Shown here piece by piece: positions 44,107 through 52,900 of a stretch of DNA of 64,000 nt. How positions within the stretch are numbered: the first letter of the stretch is position 1; each line of letters begins with the position of its first letter. The stretch covers positions 1-64,000 of the forward strand of contig NZ_CP083724.1 of assembly GCF_020150815.1 (NCBI RefSeq). Direction: 5' to 3'. This stretch comes from Haloprofundus salilacus. Its GTDB lineage: Archaea > Halobacteriota > Halobacteria > Halobacteriales > Haloferacaceae. The position numbers were made by a program, and so were the translations under genes. The notes below the pieces were generated by a model. It worked only from the letters and a program-made list of their open reading frames with translations. It was not told the origin of the DNA and did no database searches.

Positions 44107-45345
44107 ATGCTACATGGTACCACTCGTCGGGATTTCCTTGTCGGTGCCGGGACGGCAGCGATTGGCCTCACCGGTGCTACAGGAACCGTCAGCGGGCAGC
44201 AGCAACAACAGCAGATCAGGGTTGGCGTCCTCCTCCCAGTGACCGGCGATCTGGCGTCAGTCGGCGTTCCGATGCGCAACGCCGCCTTGTTACCGGAAAG
44301 GCAGTTGAACAACGCAGACACCGACTATCAGATCGTCACCCAGGCCGAGGACACGCAGACTGACCCACAGGCCGGAATCAGTGCGGCACAGGCGCTCGTC
44401 GATGCCGGGTTTCCGGCGATCACCGGCGCAGCCTCCTCGGAAGTGACTATCCAAGTCGCGTTGAACGCCCTCGTTCCGAACCAGGTCGTCGGGTGCTCAC
44501 CTGCGAGCACGTCACCGGAGATCACGGGGCTTCGAGACAACGGCTTCATCTGGCGGACATGTCCAAGTGACGTAATCCAGGGTCGGGTGTTGGCCCAGAT
44601 TGCCACCAATCGGGTGAACATCTCGTCGGTGTCGGTTATGTACGTCAACAACTCGTACGGGCAATCGCTCGCGAACAGCTTCGTGCAGTCGTTCAATGGT
44701 GAGGTTCCGGCACAGGTCGCCTTCGAGCAGGCGCAATCGTCGTACGCCGCACAGCTGCAGGAGGCGATGGCGAGCCAACCTGAAGGGTTACTCGTCATCG
44801 CTTACCCCGAAAGTGGTAATCAGCTGTTCCGAGACTACTACTCGAGTTACAGTCGTCAGACCCAAATCCTCGTAACTGACGGGCTCCGTGACCCCGCCCT
44901 ACCCGGAAACGTCGGGCAACCCCTGACGAACGTTATCGGAACGGCCCCCGCGGCCGCGGGACCAGCCCGGCAGTTCTTCGCCCAGCAGTTCCGGAACGCG
45001 TACGGCTCTGAGCCGGGTGTGTTTACCGCTCAGGCGTACGACGCCACCGCGCTACTCATCCTCGCTAACATCGCCGGTGGAGCGCGGAACGCCGGGCCCG
45101 CCGTCCGGGACAACTTACAGACAATCGCGAACCCGCCGGGACAGAACATCGGACCAGAGAACCTCGCCGATGCGGTGACGCTGGTCACCGACGGGCAGGA
45201 GGTCAACTACCAGGGCGCATCGAGCAGCGTCTCGTTCGCCGACACCGGCGACATCACCACGGCTACATACGAGATCTTCACCTTCACCGAGAACGGACAG
45301 CTCAGACAACTCGATGTCGTCGAGTTCCAAATCGATCAGGGCTAG
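44107..45345 (+). CDS. ABC transporter substrate-binding protein, branched-chain amino-acid type
   Basis: A 412-aa periplasmic-binding-type protein. The Tat signal MLHGTTRRDFLVGAGTAAIG ends near GTVSG and a glutamine run; no lipobox Cys follows. The mature part begins IRVGVLLPVTGDLASVG and has the two-lobed LivK-type fold (GAASSEVTIQVALNALVPN, RQTQILVTDGLRDPALPG). Ligands of the family include branched-chain amino acids, urea and amides. It is convergent with the four-gene livFGMH-like operon, with 90 bp between. The ATG at 44107 is chosen over an upstream frame extension. Confidence 0.88.
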   Translation: MLHGTTRRDFLVGAGTAAIGLTGATGTVSGQQQQQQIRVGVLLPVTGDLASVGVPMRNAALLPERQLNNADTDYQIVTQAEDTQTDPQAGISAAQALVDAGFPAITGAASSEVTIQVALNALVPNQVVGCSPASTSPEITGLRDNGFIWRTCPSDVIQGRVLAQIATNRVNISSVSVMYVNNSYGQSLANSFVQSFNGEVPAQVAFEQAQSSYAAQLQEAMASQPEGLLVIAYPESGNQLFRDYYSSYSRQTQILVTDGLRDPALPGNVGQPLTNVIGTAPAAAGPARQFFAQQFRNAYGSEPGVFTAQAYDATALLILANIAGGARNAGPAVRDNLQTIANPPGQNIGPENLADAVTLVTDGQEVNYQGASSSVSFADTGDITTATYEIFTFTENGQLRQLDVVEFQIDQG

Positions 45346-45434
45346 GGCGGAAAACACCCACCAAAATCTTCGGTCGGTGCGCCGAGATTCCGGGGTGGAC
45401 CAGTTACAGTTACTACGACCTGTCGTGACGCTTC

Positions 45435-46235
45435 TCAGCCGCCGAGGAACTCCCGGCGAACCTGCTCGTTGACGAGTAACGCTTCGCCGGTGTCGCTGAA
45501 GCGGTTCTGCCCGTTGACGAGGACGTAGCCGCGGTCGGAGCGGCGCAGCGCCTCCTTGGCGTTCTGTTCGACCACGAGAACGGCCGTGCCGGCCGCGTTG
45601 ATCGCATCGATGCTGTCGAACATCTCGTCGACGAGATCGGGTGCGAGGCCGGCCGAGGGCTCATCCAAGAGCAGTAATTTTGGGTCCAGCATGAGCGCCC
45701 GTCCCATCGCGAGCATCTGTTGTTGTCCACCAGACAAGTTCGCTGCGCGCTGTGACTGGCGCTCTTCCAGCACCGGAAAGCGGTCGAACACGTCCCGGAG
45801 CGCGTCCTGGGGCACCTCATCGAGGATGTACGCCCCCATCTCGAGGTTCTCTCGGACCGTCAGCGATGAGAACACGTTGTCCGTCTGGGGAACGTAGCTG
45901 ATTCCGCGTCGAATCACCGCTTCGGGCGGGAGACCGTTGATCGCCTCGCTGTCGAAAGTGATCGTCCCGCCCATGTAGGTGGTAAGCCCAAAGACCGACT
46001 TCAACACCGTCGACTTACCGGCCCCGTTCGGGCCGACGACGGCGACGTACTCGCCGTCAGTCATAGAGAGATCGATGTCGTTGAGGATCTGCAGGTCCCC
46101 GTACCCCGCATCGAGACTCTCGATGACGAGCAGGCCATCCCCCTCACGGTCGATTGTGCGCTGGCCGTCGACACTCTGGTTTCGGCTGTCGGCGTGGAGG
46201 TGGTCGTCGGTGGGGTGAGTCCTGTTCGAGTTCAT
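45435..46235 (-). CDS. livF: ABC transporter ATP-binding protein, LivF type
   Basis: A 266-aa ATPase with Walker A VVGPNGAGKSTVLKSVFG (about residue 65), signature LSGGQQQMLAMGRALM and Walker B KLLLLDEPSAGLAP. LivF-type proteins energise uptake together with LivG. Its start overlaps livG by 4 bp. A 38-residue hydrophilic N-terminus precedes the family domain. Confidence 0.93.
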   Translation of the reverse strand: MNSNRTHPTDDHLHADSRNQSVDGQRTIDREGDGLLVIESLDAGYGDLQILNDIDLSMTDGEYVAVVGPNGAGKSTVLKSVFGLTTYMGGTITFDSEAINGLPPEAVIRRGISYVPQTDNVFSSLTVRENLEMGAYILDEVPQDALRDVFDRFPVLEERQSQRAANLSGGQQQMLAMGRALMLDPKLLLLDEPSAGLAPDLVDEMFDSIDAINAAGTAVLVVEQNAKEALRRSDRGYVLVNGQNRFSDTGEALLVNEQVRREFLGG

Positions 46236-47089
46236 ACGTTCGCCCCCAGATACGCGTCGATCACACGCTCGTCCTCCATGATCACTGCAGGTGTGTCGTC
46301 CGCAATGATTCGCCCCTGGTGCATCACGATGACGCGCTCGCAGTTTTTCATGATCACGTCCATGTCGTGCTCGACGAGCAGGAACGTGTACCCCTGCTCA
46401 CGGAGGTCGTGGATTCTATCGAGCAATTTCTGCTCCAGCACAGGGTTCACGCCAGCGAGCGGTTCGTCCAACAGGAGCACCTCTGGATCGGTCTGTAGCG
46501 CCCGCGCCAACTCGAGCAGCTTCCGCTGGCCGCCGGAGAGGTTACCGGCGTACTCATCGGCGAGGTGATCGATCTCGAAGAACTCGAGCGTCTCCCACGC
46601 ACGGTCGCGGAGGCCACGCTCCTGTTCGACGACCGCTTGTCGAGCTCCCGGCAGCACCGCCCGCCAGAGCTTTTCGCCGCGCTGGCCCTTTGGCGCGAGC
46701 ATCATGTTCTCCAAGACTGTCATCTCTGAGAGTTCACGGGCGATCTGGAACGTGCGGACGAGCCCGCGATTGGCGATCTCGTACGGCCGCATCCCGGTGA
46801 TCTCCTCGTCGTAGAGGTAGACTGTCCCACCGTCCGGGCGGTGGATACCCGTGATGCAGTCGAACGTCGTCGACTTGCCCGCGCCGTTCGGTCCGATGAG
46901 CCCCGTGAGCGACCCAGCCGCTACGTCGAAGCTCGCGTTATCGACTGCGACGAGCCCGCCGAACTGCTTCACCAGGTTCTTCACTTGAAGCGGATGATCC
47001 GCGGGCGTCTCCTGATCCAGTGCCTGGCTCGGCTCCTCGACGGTCGCCTCTTGGTCGACGGTCGTCCGCTCCGCATCTGGCTCGTTCAT
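46232..47089 (-). CDS. livG: ABC transporter ATP-binding protein, LivG type
   Basis: A 285-aa ATPase: Walker A LIGPNGAGKSTTFDCITG, signature LSGGQRKLLELARAL, Walker B EVLLLDEPLAGVNP. Has the LivG-type insertion (TFQIARELSEMTVLENMMLA) and C-terminal motif. Overlaps both neighbours by 4 bp, so the operon is tightly coupled. Confidence 0.93.
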   Translation of the reverse strand: MNEPDAERTTVDQEATVEEPSQALDQETPADHPLQVKNLVKQFGGLVAVDNASFDVAAGSLTGLIGPNGAGKSTTFDCITGIHRPDGGTVYLYDEEITGMRPYEIANRGLVRTFQIARELSEMTVLENMMLAPKGQRGEKLWRAVLPGARQAVVEQERGLRDRAWETLEFFEIDHLADEYAGNLSGGQRKLLELARALQTDPEVLLLDEPLAGVNPVLEQKLLDRIHDLREQGYTFLLVEHDMDVIMKNCERVIVMHQGRIIADDTPAVIMEDERVIDAYLGANV

Positions 47090-48432
47090 CGGCTCTCACC
47101 ACCGTTCGAATCCGACGGCGATCGTTTCTCATCGGTCCTCGCGGCCGGCGACGATGACTGAGAGAGGTCGACGCTAGCTGCAATCTCCTTGCGGTGGCCG
47201 AGTAGCCCCTTGGGCCTGCGTTGCATGAAGTAGACGAGGACCAGTCCCACGAGTACGAACCGGAGGAAGGCGATGTTCGACATCGAGTATGCGAGCAACG
47301 GGGTGATGTTGAAGGAGGCGAGCGGAGCGACGGCAGCGACGAACGTATTCGGTGCATCACCGAGTGCGACCGTCTGTTCGACGACGCGTCGGACGAACGT
47401 CGGTCCCTCGAACAGGAGACCGACGAACAGCGCGCCACCGATTACGCTGCCGGTGTTCGATCCCGACCCGCCAATGATGAGCGTGATGAAGATGTAGAAC
47501 GTCAGAATCGGCAAGAAGCTGCTCGGGCTGGTGTACGCCTGACTCCCCTGCCAGAGGATTCCACCGAGACCCATGAGCGCGCAACCGAGCATGAACGCCT
47601 TGATCTTGAATAGACCGGTGTTCTTCCCGAGCGCGCTCGTGACGAGTTCGTCCTCTCGGATGGCCTTCAGCACCCGACCGAAGGGAGAGTTACCAACGCG
47701 GGTGAGGATCAGGTAGAACAACCCTACGAACGCGACGAGTACGAGCGTGTACGCCCAGTCAACGATGGTCGTATACTCCACACCGAGGGTCCGGAAGAGG
47801 CCGAACACCGCCTCTCCGAACGGAGTCGGCGGCGACGCCGGACTCGCCGGATTGCTGTAGAACAGCCAGTAAATCGGATTCCTCGGAAGCGGCATCCCCT
47901 GAGAGCCTCCGGTGCCCAGGTTGACGCCCTCAACCGAGAACGACTGCAGGGTCGTCGAATTGTACGTGAGGCGGATTATCTCCGACAGTGCGAGCGTGAC
48001 AATCGCGAGGTAGTCGGCCTTTAGTCGGAGCGCAGGCAACGCCGCGAGCGCACCAACTAGCGCCGCCGCGAGCATCCCACCGACGATGCCGACGGCGAGG
48101 GGCTGTCCGAGGCCAGGAATCCCCCCGGGTGGGGGGTTCACGGGGGCGGTGAGAATCGCCATCGTGTAGACGCCGACGGCCATGAAACCGGCCACACCGA
48201 TGTTGAACAGGCCGGCGTAGCCCCACTGGAGGTTAAGCGCGAGTGCCAACAGCGCGTAGACCGCTGCGAAGAAGGTGATCCGCTGGAGAGTGCTCGCTAG
48301 TCCGTCGGCATCGAGTCCGAGGGCCACACCGAGCAGCGTGAATCCAACGTACAGTCCGAGGAAAACGACGAGAATCAATCCGACGTCGCCACCGGGCAGC
48401 CGATTCGATCGGCGTTCGGTCTGGCTGCTCAT
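47086..48432 (-). CDS. livM: ABC transporter permease, LivM type
   Basis: A 448-aa permease with about ten membrane helices. Conserved blocks are NLQWGYAGLFNIGVAGFMAV, ALRLKADYLAIVTLALSEII and RVGNSPFGRVLKAIREDELV (the contact loop for the ATPases). The hydrophilic C-terminus is about 40 residues long. Follows livH with a 64-bp gap. Confidence 0.93.
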   Translation of the reverse strand: MSSQTERRSNRLPGGDVGLILVVFLGLYVGFTLLGVALGLDADGLASTLQRITFFAAVYALLALALNLQWGYAGLFNIGVAGFMAVGVYTMAILTAPVNPPPGGIPGLGQPLAVGIVGGMLAAALVGALAALPALRLKADYLAIVTLALSEIIRLTYNSTTLQSFSVEGVNLGTGGSQGMPLPRNPIYWLFYSNPASPASPPTPFGEAVFGLFRTLGVEYTTIVDWAYTLVLVAFVGLFYLILTRVGNSPFGRVLKAIREDELVTSALGKNTGLFKIKAFMLGCALMGLGGILWQGSQAYTSPSSFLPILTFYIFITLIIGGSGSNTGSVIGGALFVGLLFEGPTFVRRVVEQTVALGDAPNTFVAAVAPLASFNITPLLAYSMSNIAFLRFVLVGLVLVYFMQRRPKGLLGHRKEIAASVDLSQSSSPAARTDEKRSPSDSNGGESR

Positions 48433-48496
48433 TGAAGACCACCTCGTGTATCACGCCTGAATGGTCGGCTGTGTCCGTTTCGAGAATCGTACACGG

Positions 48497-49600
48497 TCAT
48501 GCGGTGGTCACCCCGCTGAAGAGCCCTGCCGGTTTCGTCAGGAGGATTATGATCATCACGCCGAAGGCGGCGGCGTAGGTGAACTCAGAGGGGAGCCAAA
48601 TCAACGACATTGTACTCGAGATACCGATAGTGAGCCCCCCGAGGATTGCCCCGTAAACCGAACCGATTCCGCCGAGAATGACCGCCGCGAAGATCAACAG
48701 GAGCAGCGTCCACCCGTAGTCGAACGAAATCGTCCCGGTCTCAAGCACGACGAGGAAACCAGCGGCACCCGTCAGTCCCCCGCCGACGATCCAGGTCGAG
48801 CGGATTACCCGCTCTGTTGGGATGCCCGTGATGAGCGCGAGTTCGGTGTTGTCGGCCATCGCCCGCATCGCCTTGCCGAGTTTCGTTCGCGAAAGCAACA
48901 GGTGAACGCCGCCCATCATCGCGAGGGCAGCAGTCACCAAGGTGAGTTCGTGGCTACTGACGATGAGGTTTATCCCGGGCACGGTGTACGTCGACAGCAT
49001 CCCGCCGGTGATCCCCGTACGGCTCGTCCCGAAAACGAACGCGATGAGATATCGAAGCATGAGCGCGACACCGATACTCGCGATGAGCAAGGCAATCGCG
49101 CCCTGACCCCGCATGGGTCGATAGACGATGCGATCGATTACGAGTGAGAGCACGATACCGAACGTGACCGCGACAACGAATCCGACGAGAACCGCGATCG
49201 GCGTCGAGATGACGCTCGCGCCGACGGTACCCGCACTTGCACCACCGCTGACGCCCAGTAGGAACAGATCGCCAGCGCTGACCGTACCGGATCCGGCGAC
49301 GAGATACGCCGCTATCCAGCCGGCGAAGGCGCCGCTCGTGAGATAGTCGCCGTGGGCAAAGTTCGCGAAGTTCAGGATACTGTACGTCATCGAGAGTCCG
49401 ATTCCGGCGAGTCCGATCACGAGGCCGATGATGATTCCGTCTTTGAGAAAGAGAGAAAGCGTCAGGGCCGTCACCTCTCCTCTCGACATCAGCGAGGCTA
49501 AATCGAGAACTAATGCTACGACGACCACCCAAACGATGATATCGATCCACCGTCCGGTGATGTACCGCTTCCCTCGTGCGTACTGGTCTGCTGTTCCCAT
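48497..49600 (-). CDS. livH: ABC transporter permease, LivH type
   Basis: A 367-aa permease with about eight helices. LAGIGLSMTYSILNFANFAH, GDYLTSGAFAGW and RTKLGKAMRAMADNTELALI are family blocks. ATG 49600 (MGTADQYARGKRY) is chosen over a frame start at 49717. First gene of the operon livH-M-G-F; a promoter is expected within 49601-49720. Confidence 0.9.
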   Translation of the reverse strand: MGTADQYARGKRYITGRWIDIIVWVVVVALVLDLASLMSRGEVTALTLSLFLKDGIIIGLVIGLAGIGLSMTYSILNFANFAHGDYLTSGAFAGWIAAYLVAGSGTVSAGDLFLLGVSGGASAGTVGASVISTPIAVLVGFVVAVTFGIVLSLVIDRIVYRPMRGQGAIALLIASIGVALMLRYLIAFVFGTSRTGITGGMLSTYTVPGINLIVSSHELTLVTAALAMMGGVHLLLSRTKLGKAMRAMADNTELALITGIPTERVIRSTWIVGGGLTGAAGFLVVLETGTISFDYGWTLLLLIFAAVILGGIGSVYGAILGGLTIGISSTMSLIWLPSEFTYAAAFGVMIIILLTKPAGLFSGVTTA

Positions 49601-50005
49601 TGTTACCACCCCACAAAGAGAGGTGTCGTGGAGCGACAAATATATTCGCTCAAACAGGAATTCTAATTCCACGTATTGTCCTTTCTCATAGCGGTGAGAG
49701 TCATGTGACACGACCAATATACCAATAAATTTACCAATGGCCGAGGAGGTATCGCAGAACTGTCCTGGCGGAGCAACGTCGGGTCAGAGACGACCGGCCA
49801 CAGAAGTGGACGGCGAGAGCGACCTCTGAGACTGCGGGTACGAGCCGAGCGTGAACTCTCCTCCAGCACTGGCGTCACACTCACAGCACCGACGGCACGC
49901 TCGCGTTTCTTGTGAGAAACCAGACGTTGAGCTCCCCTCAAGTGTCATCCGGAACGGCGAGTTGGTTCGACGGCGCGTTCGCCGCCCCAAACGCATCCGC
50001 CGGCG
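49601..50005. other. Gene-free stretch
   Basis: Contains the livH upstream region (AT-rich AATATACCAATAAATTTACC near 49720) and GC-rich sequence without a convincing gene. The break into the primase fragment lies near 50005. Confidence 0.4.
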
Positions 50006-50797
50006 ATTCTTTTCACAGTGACAGGCAAGTACGTGGGTGGCACGCCGTTGGAGGTGAAGTGGCGGCAGGATGCCTTAGCGGGAATTCATCGGGAGTATAT
50101 TTCGGATGTGAGTGAGTCGCAATCACAGAACGGCCCTAAGACTGTAACTGACACTGAGACTGAAAGTTCAGTGAAACGAGGTGGGCTTTCGGATTCAGAA
50201 GTGATTGAGAAGGCAGTGGGGGCGTCGAATGGCGCGAAGTTCGAGCGACTCTGGAATGGGAATACAAGCGGCTACGACAGCAATTCGGAGGCGGATATGG
50301 CGTTGTCTTGTTTGTTGGCGTTTTGGAGTGGGGGCAATAAGGCTCAGATGGATCGGCTCTTCCGACGGTCAGGCTTACTACGTGGGAAATGGGATGACGT
50401 CCATTACGCGGATGGGTCGACGTATGGAGAGAAGACGATAGAGCGAGCAGTACAGACGACGTCTGAGTTCTATACGCCGTCGCAGAAAGAGACGACTAAG
50501 TCTGTCTCAGAGCCATCGGAGTCATCTACTGCTTCTGAAAGCCACAGTGACGCGTACCTAACTGAGAAGAATCGATTGTTGGCAGAGCGTGTGAAGACAC
50601 TGGAGACGCGTATCAAGCGGAAAGAAAAGCGGATTGAGTGGCTTGAAGCGGAGGTCCAGCGACTGGAGTCGAAGCTCTCAGACGACGATACTGAGTCAGT
50701 GAGCCAAGAGGAGAGTCGAGAGGCGAGTAACGATGGGGAATCGGAGTCAGCGTCGTTGAGGGGGCGGACGAAGCGACTCTTTGGAAGTGGAGAGTAA
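50006..50797 (+). pseudogene. C-terminal fragment of a plasmid/virus primase-polymerase
   Basis: The frame reads ILFTVTGKYVGGTPLEVKWR then LSDSEVIEKAVGASNGAKFE, LWNGNTSGYDSNSEADMALS and a coiled coil (TEKNRLLAERVKTLETRIKR). This corresponds to the C-terminal region of NrS-1-type primase-polymerases found in haloarchaeal plasmids and viruses. The catalytic domain upstream is gone, as coding resemblance starts just before the GTG at 50018. A shortened gene might still be expressed from that GTG (259 aa). Confidence 0.6.
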
Positions 50798-50859
50798 CTC
50801 TAACACAGATATTTGAGCTAGAGACAACATATGTGTGTTTGGGTCGCGAAGATGAGTCT

Positions 50860-51387
50860 ATGACCGAGGAGAGACCGTCTGAAGATGGGGCACGTGGGCA
50901 GTGGCAGAAGAATCGGACGACGTTTCAGCGTGTCTACGACGTCCTCGTTGGGACGTACGAATCTGGGTCTGCGAAAGAGTTCGCTGAGTGGGCAGATTGT
51001 TCGGAGAATGGTGCTCGAGAAGCGCTCTCGCAACTCGTCGAAATGGGGATTGCAGAGAAAACTGACACGCGGCCTGCTGGCTACAGGCGAAATCCGTCGT
51101 ACTTTCGGTGGAAGCGCATCGAAGAACTCGCTGGTGAATACAGCGCCAGTGAGTTGCGGCGTCGGGTTGACGAACTAATTGAGGAAGACCGCCAATTCCA
51201 AGATGAATATGGTGTTCCAAGCCCAGATGCAGTCGTCGAACCCGACGATGTAGAGGCTGATCATGAGTCGGTGCATGAGCGGTGGGATGATTTGAGTGAG
51301 TGGCGGACGGTTCGTCGTGACATTTCGGTGTTGAAGCAGGCGGTTCAGCGAGCCGAATCGACGCATGACGACCGGGCGCGAGCATAA
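50860..51387 (+). CDS. DUF7342-like winged-helix protein
   Basis: A 175-aa protein with a winged-helix DNA-binding part (RVYDVLVGTYESGSAKEFAE, then CSENGAREALSQLVEMGIAE) and a helical C-terminus ending in DISVLKQAVQRAE. It matches haloarchaeal DUF7342 proteins, which occur in plasmids and in pairs with a short following gene; such a gene starts 1 bp later here. ATG 50860 is the typical start (MTEERPSEDG). Confidence 0.75.
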   Translation: MTEERPSEDGARGQWQKNRTTFQRVYDVLVGTYESGSAKEFAEWADCSENGAREALSQLVEMGIAEKTDTRPAGYRRNPSYFRWKRIEELAGEYSASELRRRVDELIEEDRQFQDEYGVPSPDAVVEPDDVEADHESVHERWDDLSEWRTVRRDISVLKQAVQRAESTHDDRARA

Positions 51388-51388
51388 C

Positions 51389-51670
51389 ATGGGCGACCGA
51401 TCTGAAGGTCCGAGCGGGCCACTTGATGTGACAACATTGGAGTTGCTGGCGCAGCGAGCCGCAACCCATCCGCTGGTTTGTGCGTGGGAGTTTCGACCCG
51501 ACTTGCTCTCACCGCGTGTGCTTGAACTCCAGATTGATTCTGAACAGTATCCGGCGTCAGTCACTAACGTGCGGCTTGATATCCGGTGGTTCGAAGGCAG
51601 TGCGTATTCACTAGTCCCTCCGTCGCACAGCTACTCGGTTTCTGGCTCTGTTGAAACCCTCAGTTATTGA
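51389..51670 (+). CDS. Truncated partner of the DUF7342-like gene
   Basis: A 93-aa frame. The first ~70 residues (DVTTLELLAQRAATHPLVCA, WEFRPDLLSPRVLELQID, VTNVRLDIRWFE) look like the conserved start of the small partner. The tail LVPPSHSYSVSGSVETLSY no longer fits. The DNA at 51644-51660 (GGCTCTGTTGAAACCC) resembles an IS6-type end, so an insertion or deletion probably replaced the 3' part. Confidence 0.55.
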   Translation: MGDRSEGPSGPLDVTTLELLAQRAATHPLVCAWEFRPDLLSPRVLELQIDSEQYPASVTNVRLDIRWFEGSAYSLVPPSHSYSVSGSVETLSY

Positions 51671-51717
51671 TAATTCGCTGAAGCCGTGCTGAATACAGTG
51701 CGCGAATGCAGCACGAC

Positions 51718-52296
51718 CTACGGTACACGCCCGGCAGCAAAGGTGATTGCTATCGCGACACCGACCAGTAGCGTGAAGATACCGCCCCTAGCCACCTCCC
51801 GTCGAGACATATTTACACCCACGTACGGGAATCGATCGGACCACGTTCCGTACACTTGGACGACTTGCGTGATGCCGACGAGCAGGGTTCCACCCACGCC
51901 GACAAAGCCGCCGAGAAACGCTACGAACCAGAGTGTGGTGAACGGATCTCGAAAACCCAACGCAATTCCTGCGACGATTGCCGTGAGCCAGGGTGACATG
52001 AGCAAGAGCGCACAGCTAAGTGCGACGAGGCGCTGCGTCCACGAAAGACGAAGTACCCGATTTCGGTGAAGTACCGACTGATTCGAAAGGGCGAGTCCGA
52101 GGACAACCAGCGCGAGCCCAAACTGAACGGTCGACCAGTCGTACAACTCCGCCGAAACGGCATCTAGCGGGACCGTCTCTAACTGTGGTGTCAGGGGAAA
52201 GAGCTGCTGAGCGTAAACTAAGGAAAGTTGGTAGCCGACGAAAACGAGCGGCAGTTGAATTTCGTTTGGATACTGGTTCACGAGCGACCGAATCAT
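51718..52296 (-). CDS. Membrane protein of unknown function
   Basis: A 192-aa protein with five predicted membrane helices (e.g. QFGLALVVLGLALSNQSVLH, QRLVALSCALLLMSPWLTAI, LWFVAFLGGFVGVGGTLLVG). No known motif. It is convergent with the truncated gene before it. Confidence 0.65.
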   Translation of the reverse strand: MIRSLVNQYPNEIQLPLVFVGYQLSLVYAQQLFPLTPQLETVPLDAVSAELYDWSTVQFGLALVVLGLALSNQSVLHRNRVLRLSWTQRLVALSCALLLMSPWLTAIVAGIALGFRDPFTTLWFVAFLGGFVGVGGTLLVGITQVVQVYGTWSDRFPYVGVNMSRREVARGGIFTLLVGVAIAITFAAGRVP

Positions 52297-52467
52297 ATTC
52301 GGTCGTTGAAGAGAGGTATTAAATAACCTCTGGCCTCCGACGGATGGCTGGTCTTCCTTGATACTCTAAGTCGAAGTTTCAGGTCATATCTCAACGGCCA
52401 GGATGAGAGTCACAATGGAGATTTTCAATACGTTTGTTAGCACTCGCCCCGATGAATACATCCTCTG

Positions 52468-52608
52468 GGCCTTGTTTTGACGCGGTGAAGTTCGTCCTCT
52501 ACGGCCTTTTGCCAACCGACAAAATGGGTGAGAGAGGATCTCTCGGATGGATTCTGATCACCCAACAGAGCCACCAACCGACGCTATCTAGAGCGTCTAA
52601 ACAAGGCT
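52468..52608. mobile_element. 141-bp MITE with IS5-type ends and 9-bp target duplication
   Basis: Ends GGCCTTGTTTTGACG (52468-52482) and CGTCTAAACAAGGCT (52594-52608) are inverted and nearly match the IS at 12783-13335. The direct repeat CATCCTCTG flanks them (52459-52467 and 52609-52617). The inside has no gene. This is a non-autonomous element that could be moved by the matching transposase. Confidence 0.75.
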
Positions 52609-52654
52609 CATCCTCTGTATTCAGCAGGCCGTTTGTGTCACCTCCAGAGTATTT

Positions 52655-52741
52655 TCAGCAGAGCTCAGTTTCTTGCAGTAGCGCTCGTACGGTACGCCCG
52701 CTCGCCGTCTCCGGCGGCCGGCCGCAGTGGTCGCAGTTCAT
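52655..52741 (-). pseudogene. Possible small zinc-finger fragment
   Basis: A 28-codon frame, MNCDHCGRPPETASGRTVRA then LLQETELC, overlaps the preceding fragment by ATGA. Only one CxxC is present; a second pair is expected and missing. Likely a remnant. Confidence 0.3.
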
Positions 52742-52892
52742 TGCCGCTCGGCTTGTTCGTCCCAACGCTTCTTATCCAACCATTTCGAAAGTTCGTCCCG
52801 TTCGGCCGTCTCGCCCTCGAGCGCCTCGTACTCGGCTTCCGCACGGTCGAGAAGCGTCTGTTCAATGTCGGGGTCCGTAGAACCCGTGGTCG
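52738..52892 (-). pseudogene. Helical acidic fragment
   Basis: The minus frame DIEQTLLDRAEAEYEALEGE, TAERDELSKWLDKKRWDEQA then stop reads like real haloarchaeal sequence, but no start is found before an upstream stop. It is the 3' part of a lost gene next to the 28-codon frame. Confidence 0.35.
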
Positions 52893-52900
52893 TTCACCGT

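Noticed and set aside
51644-51660. Complete IS6-family element starting at GGCTCTGTTGAAACCC
   Set aside because: No transposase gene or second inverted end follows; only a single end-like sequence is present.
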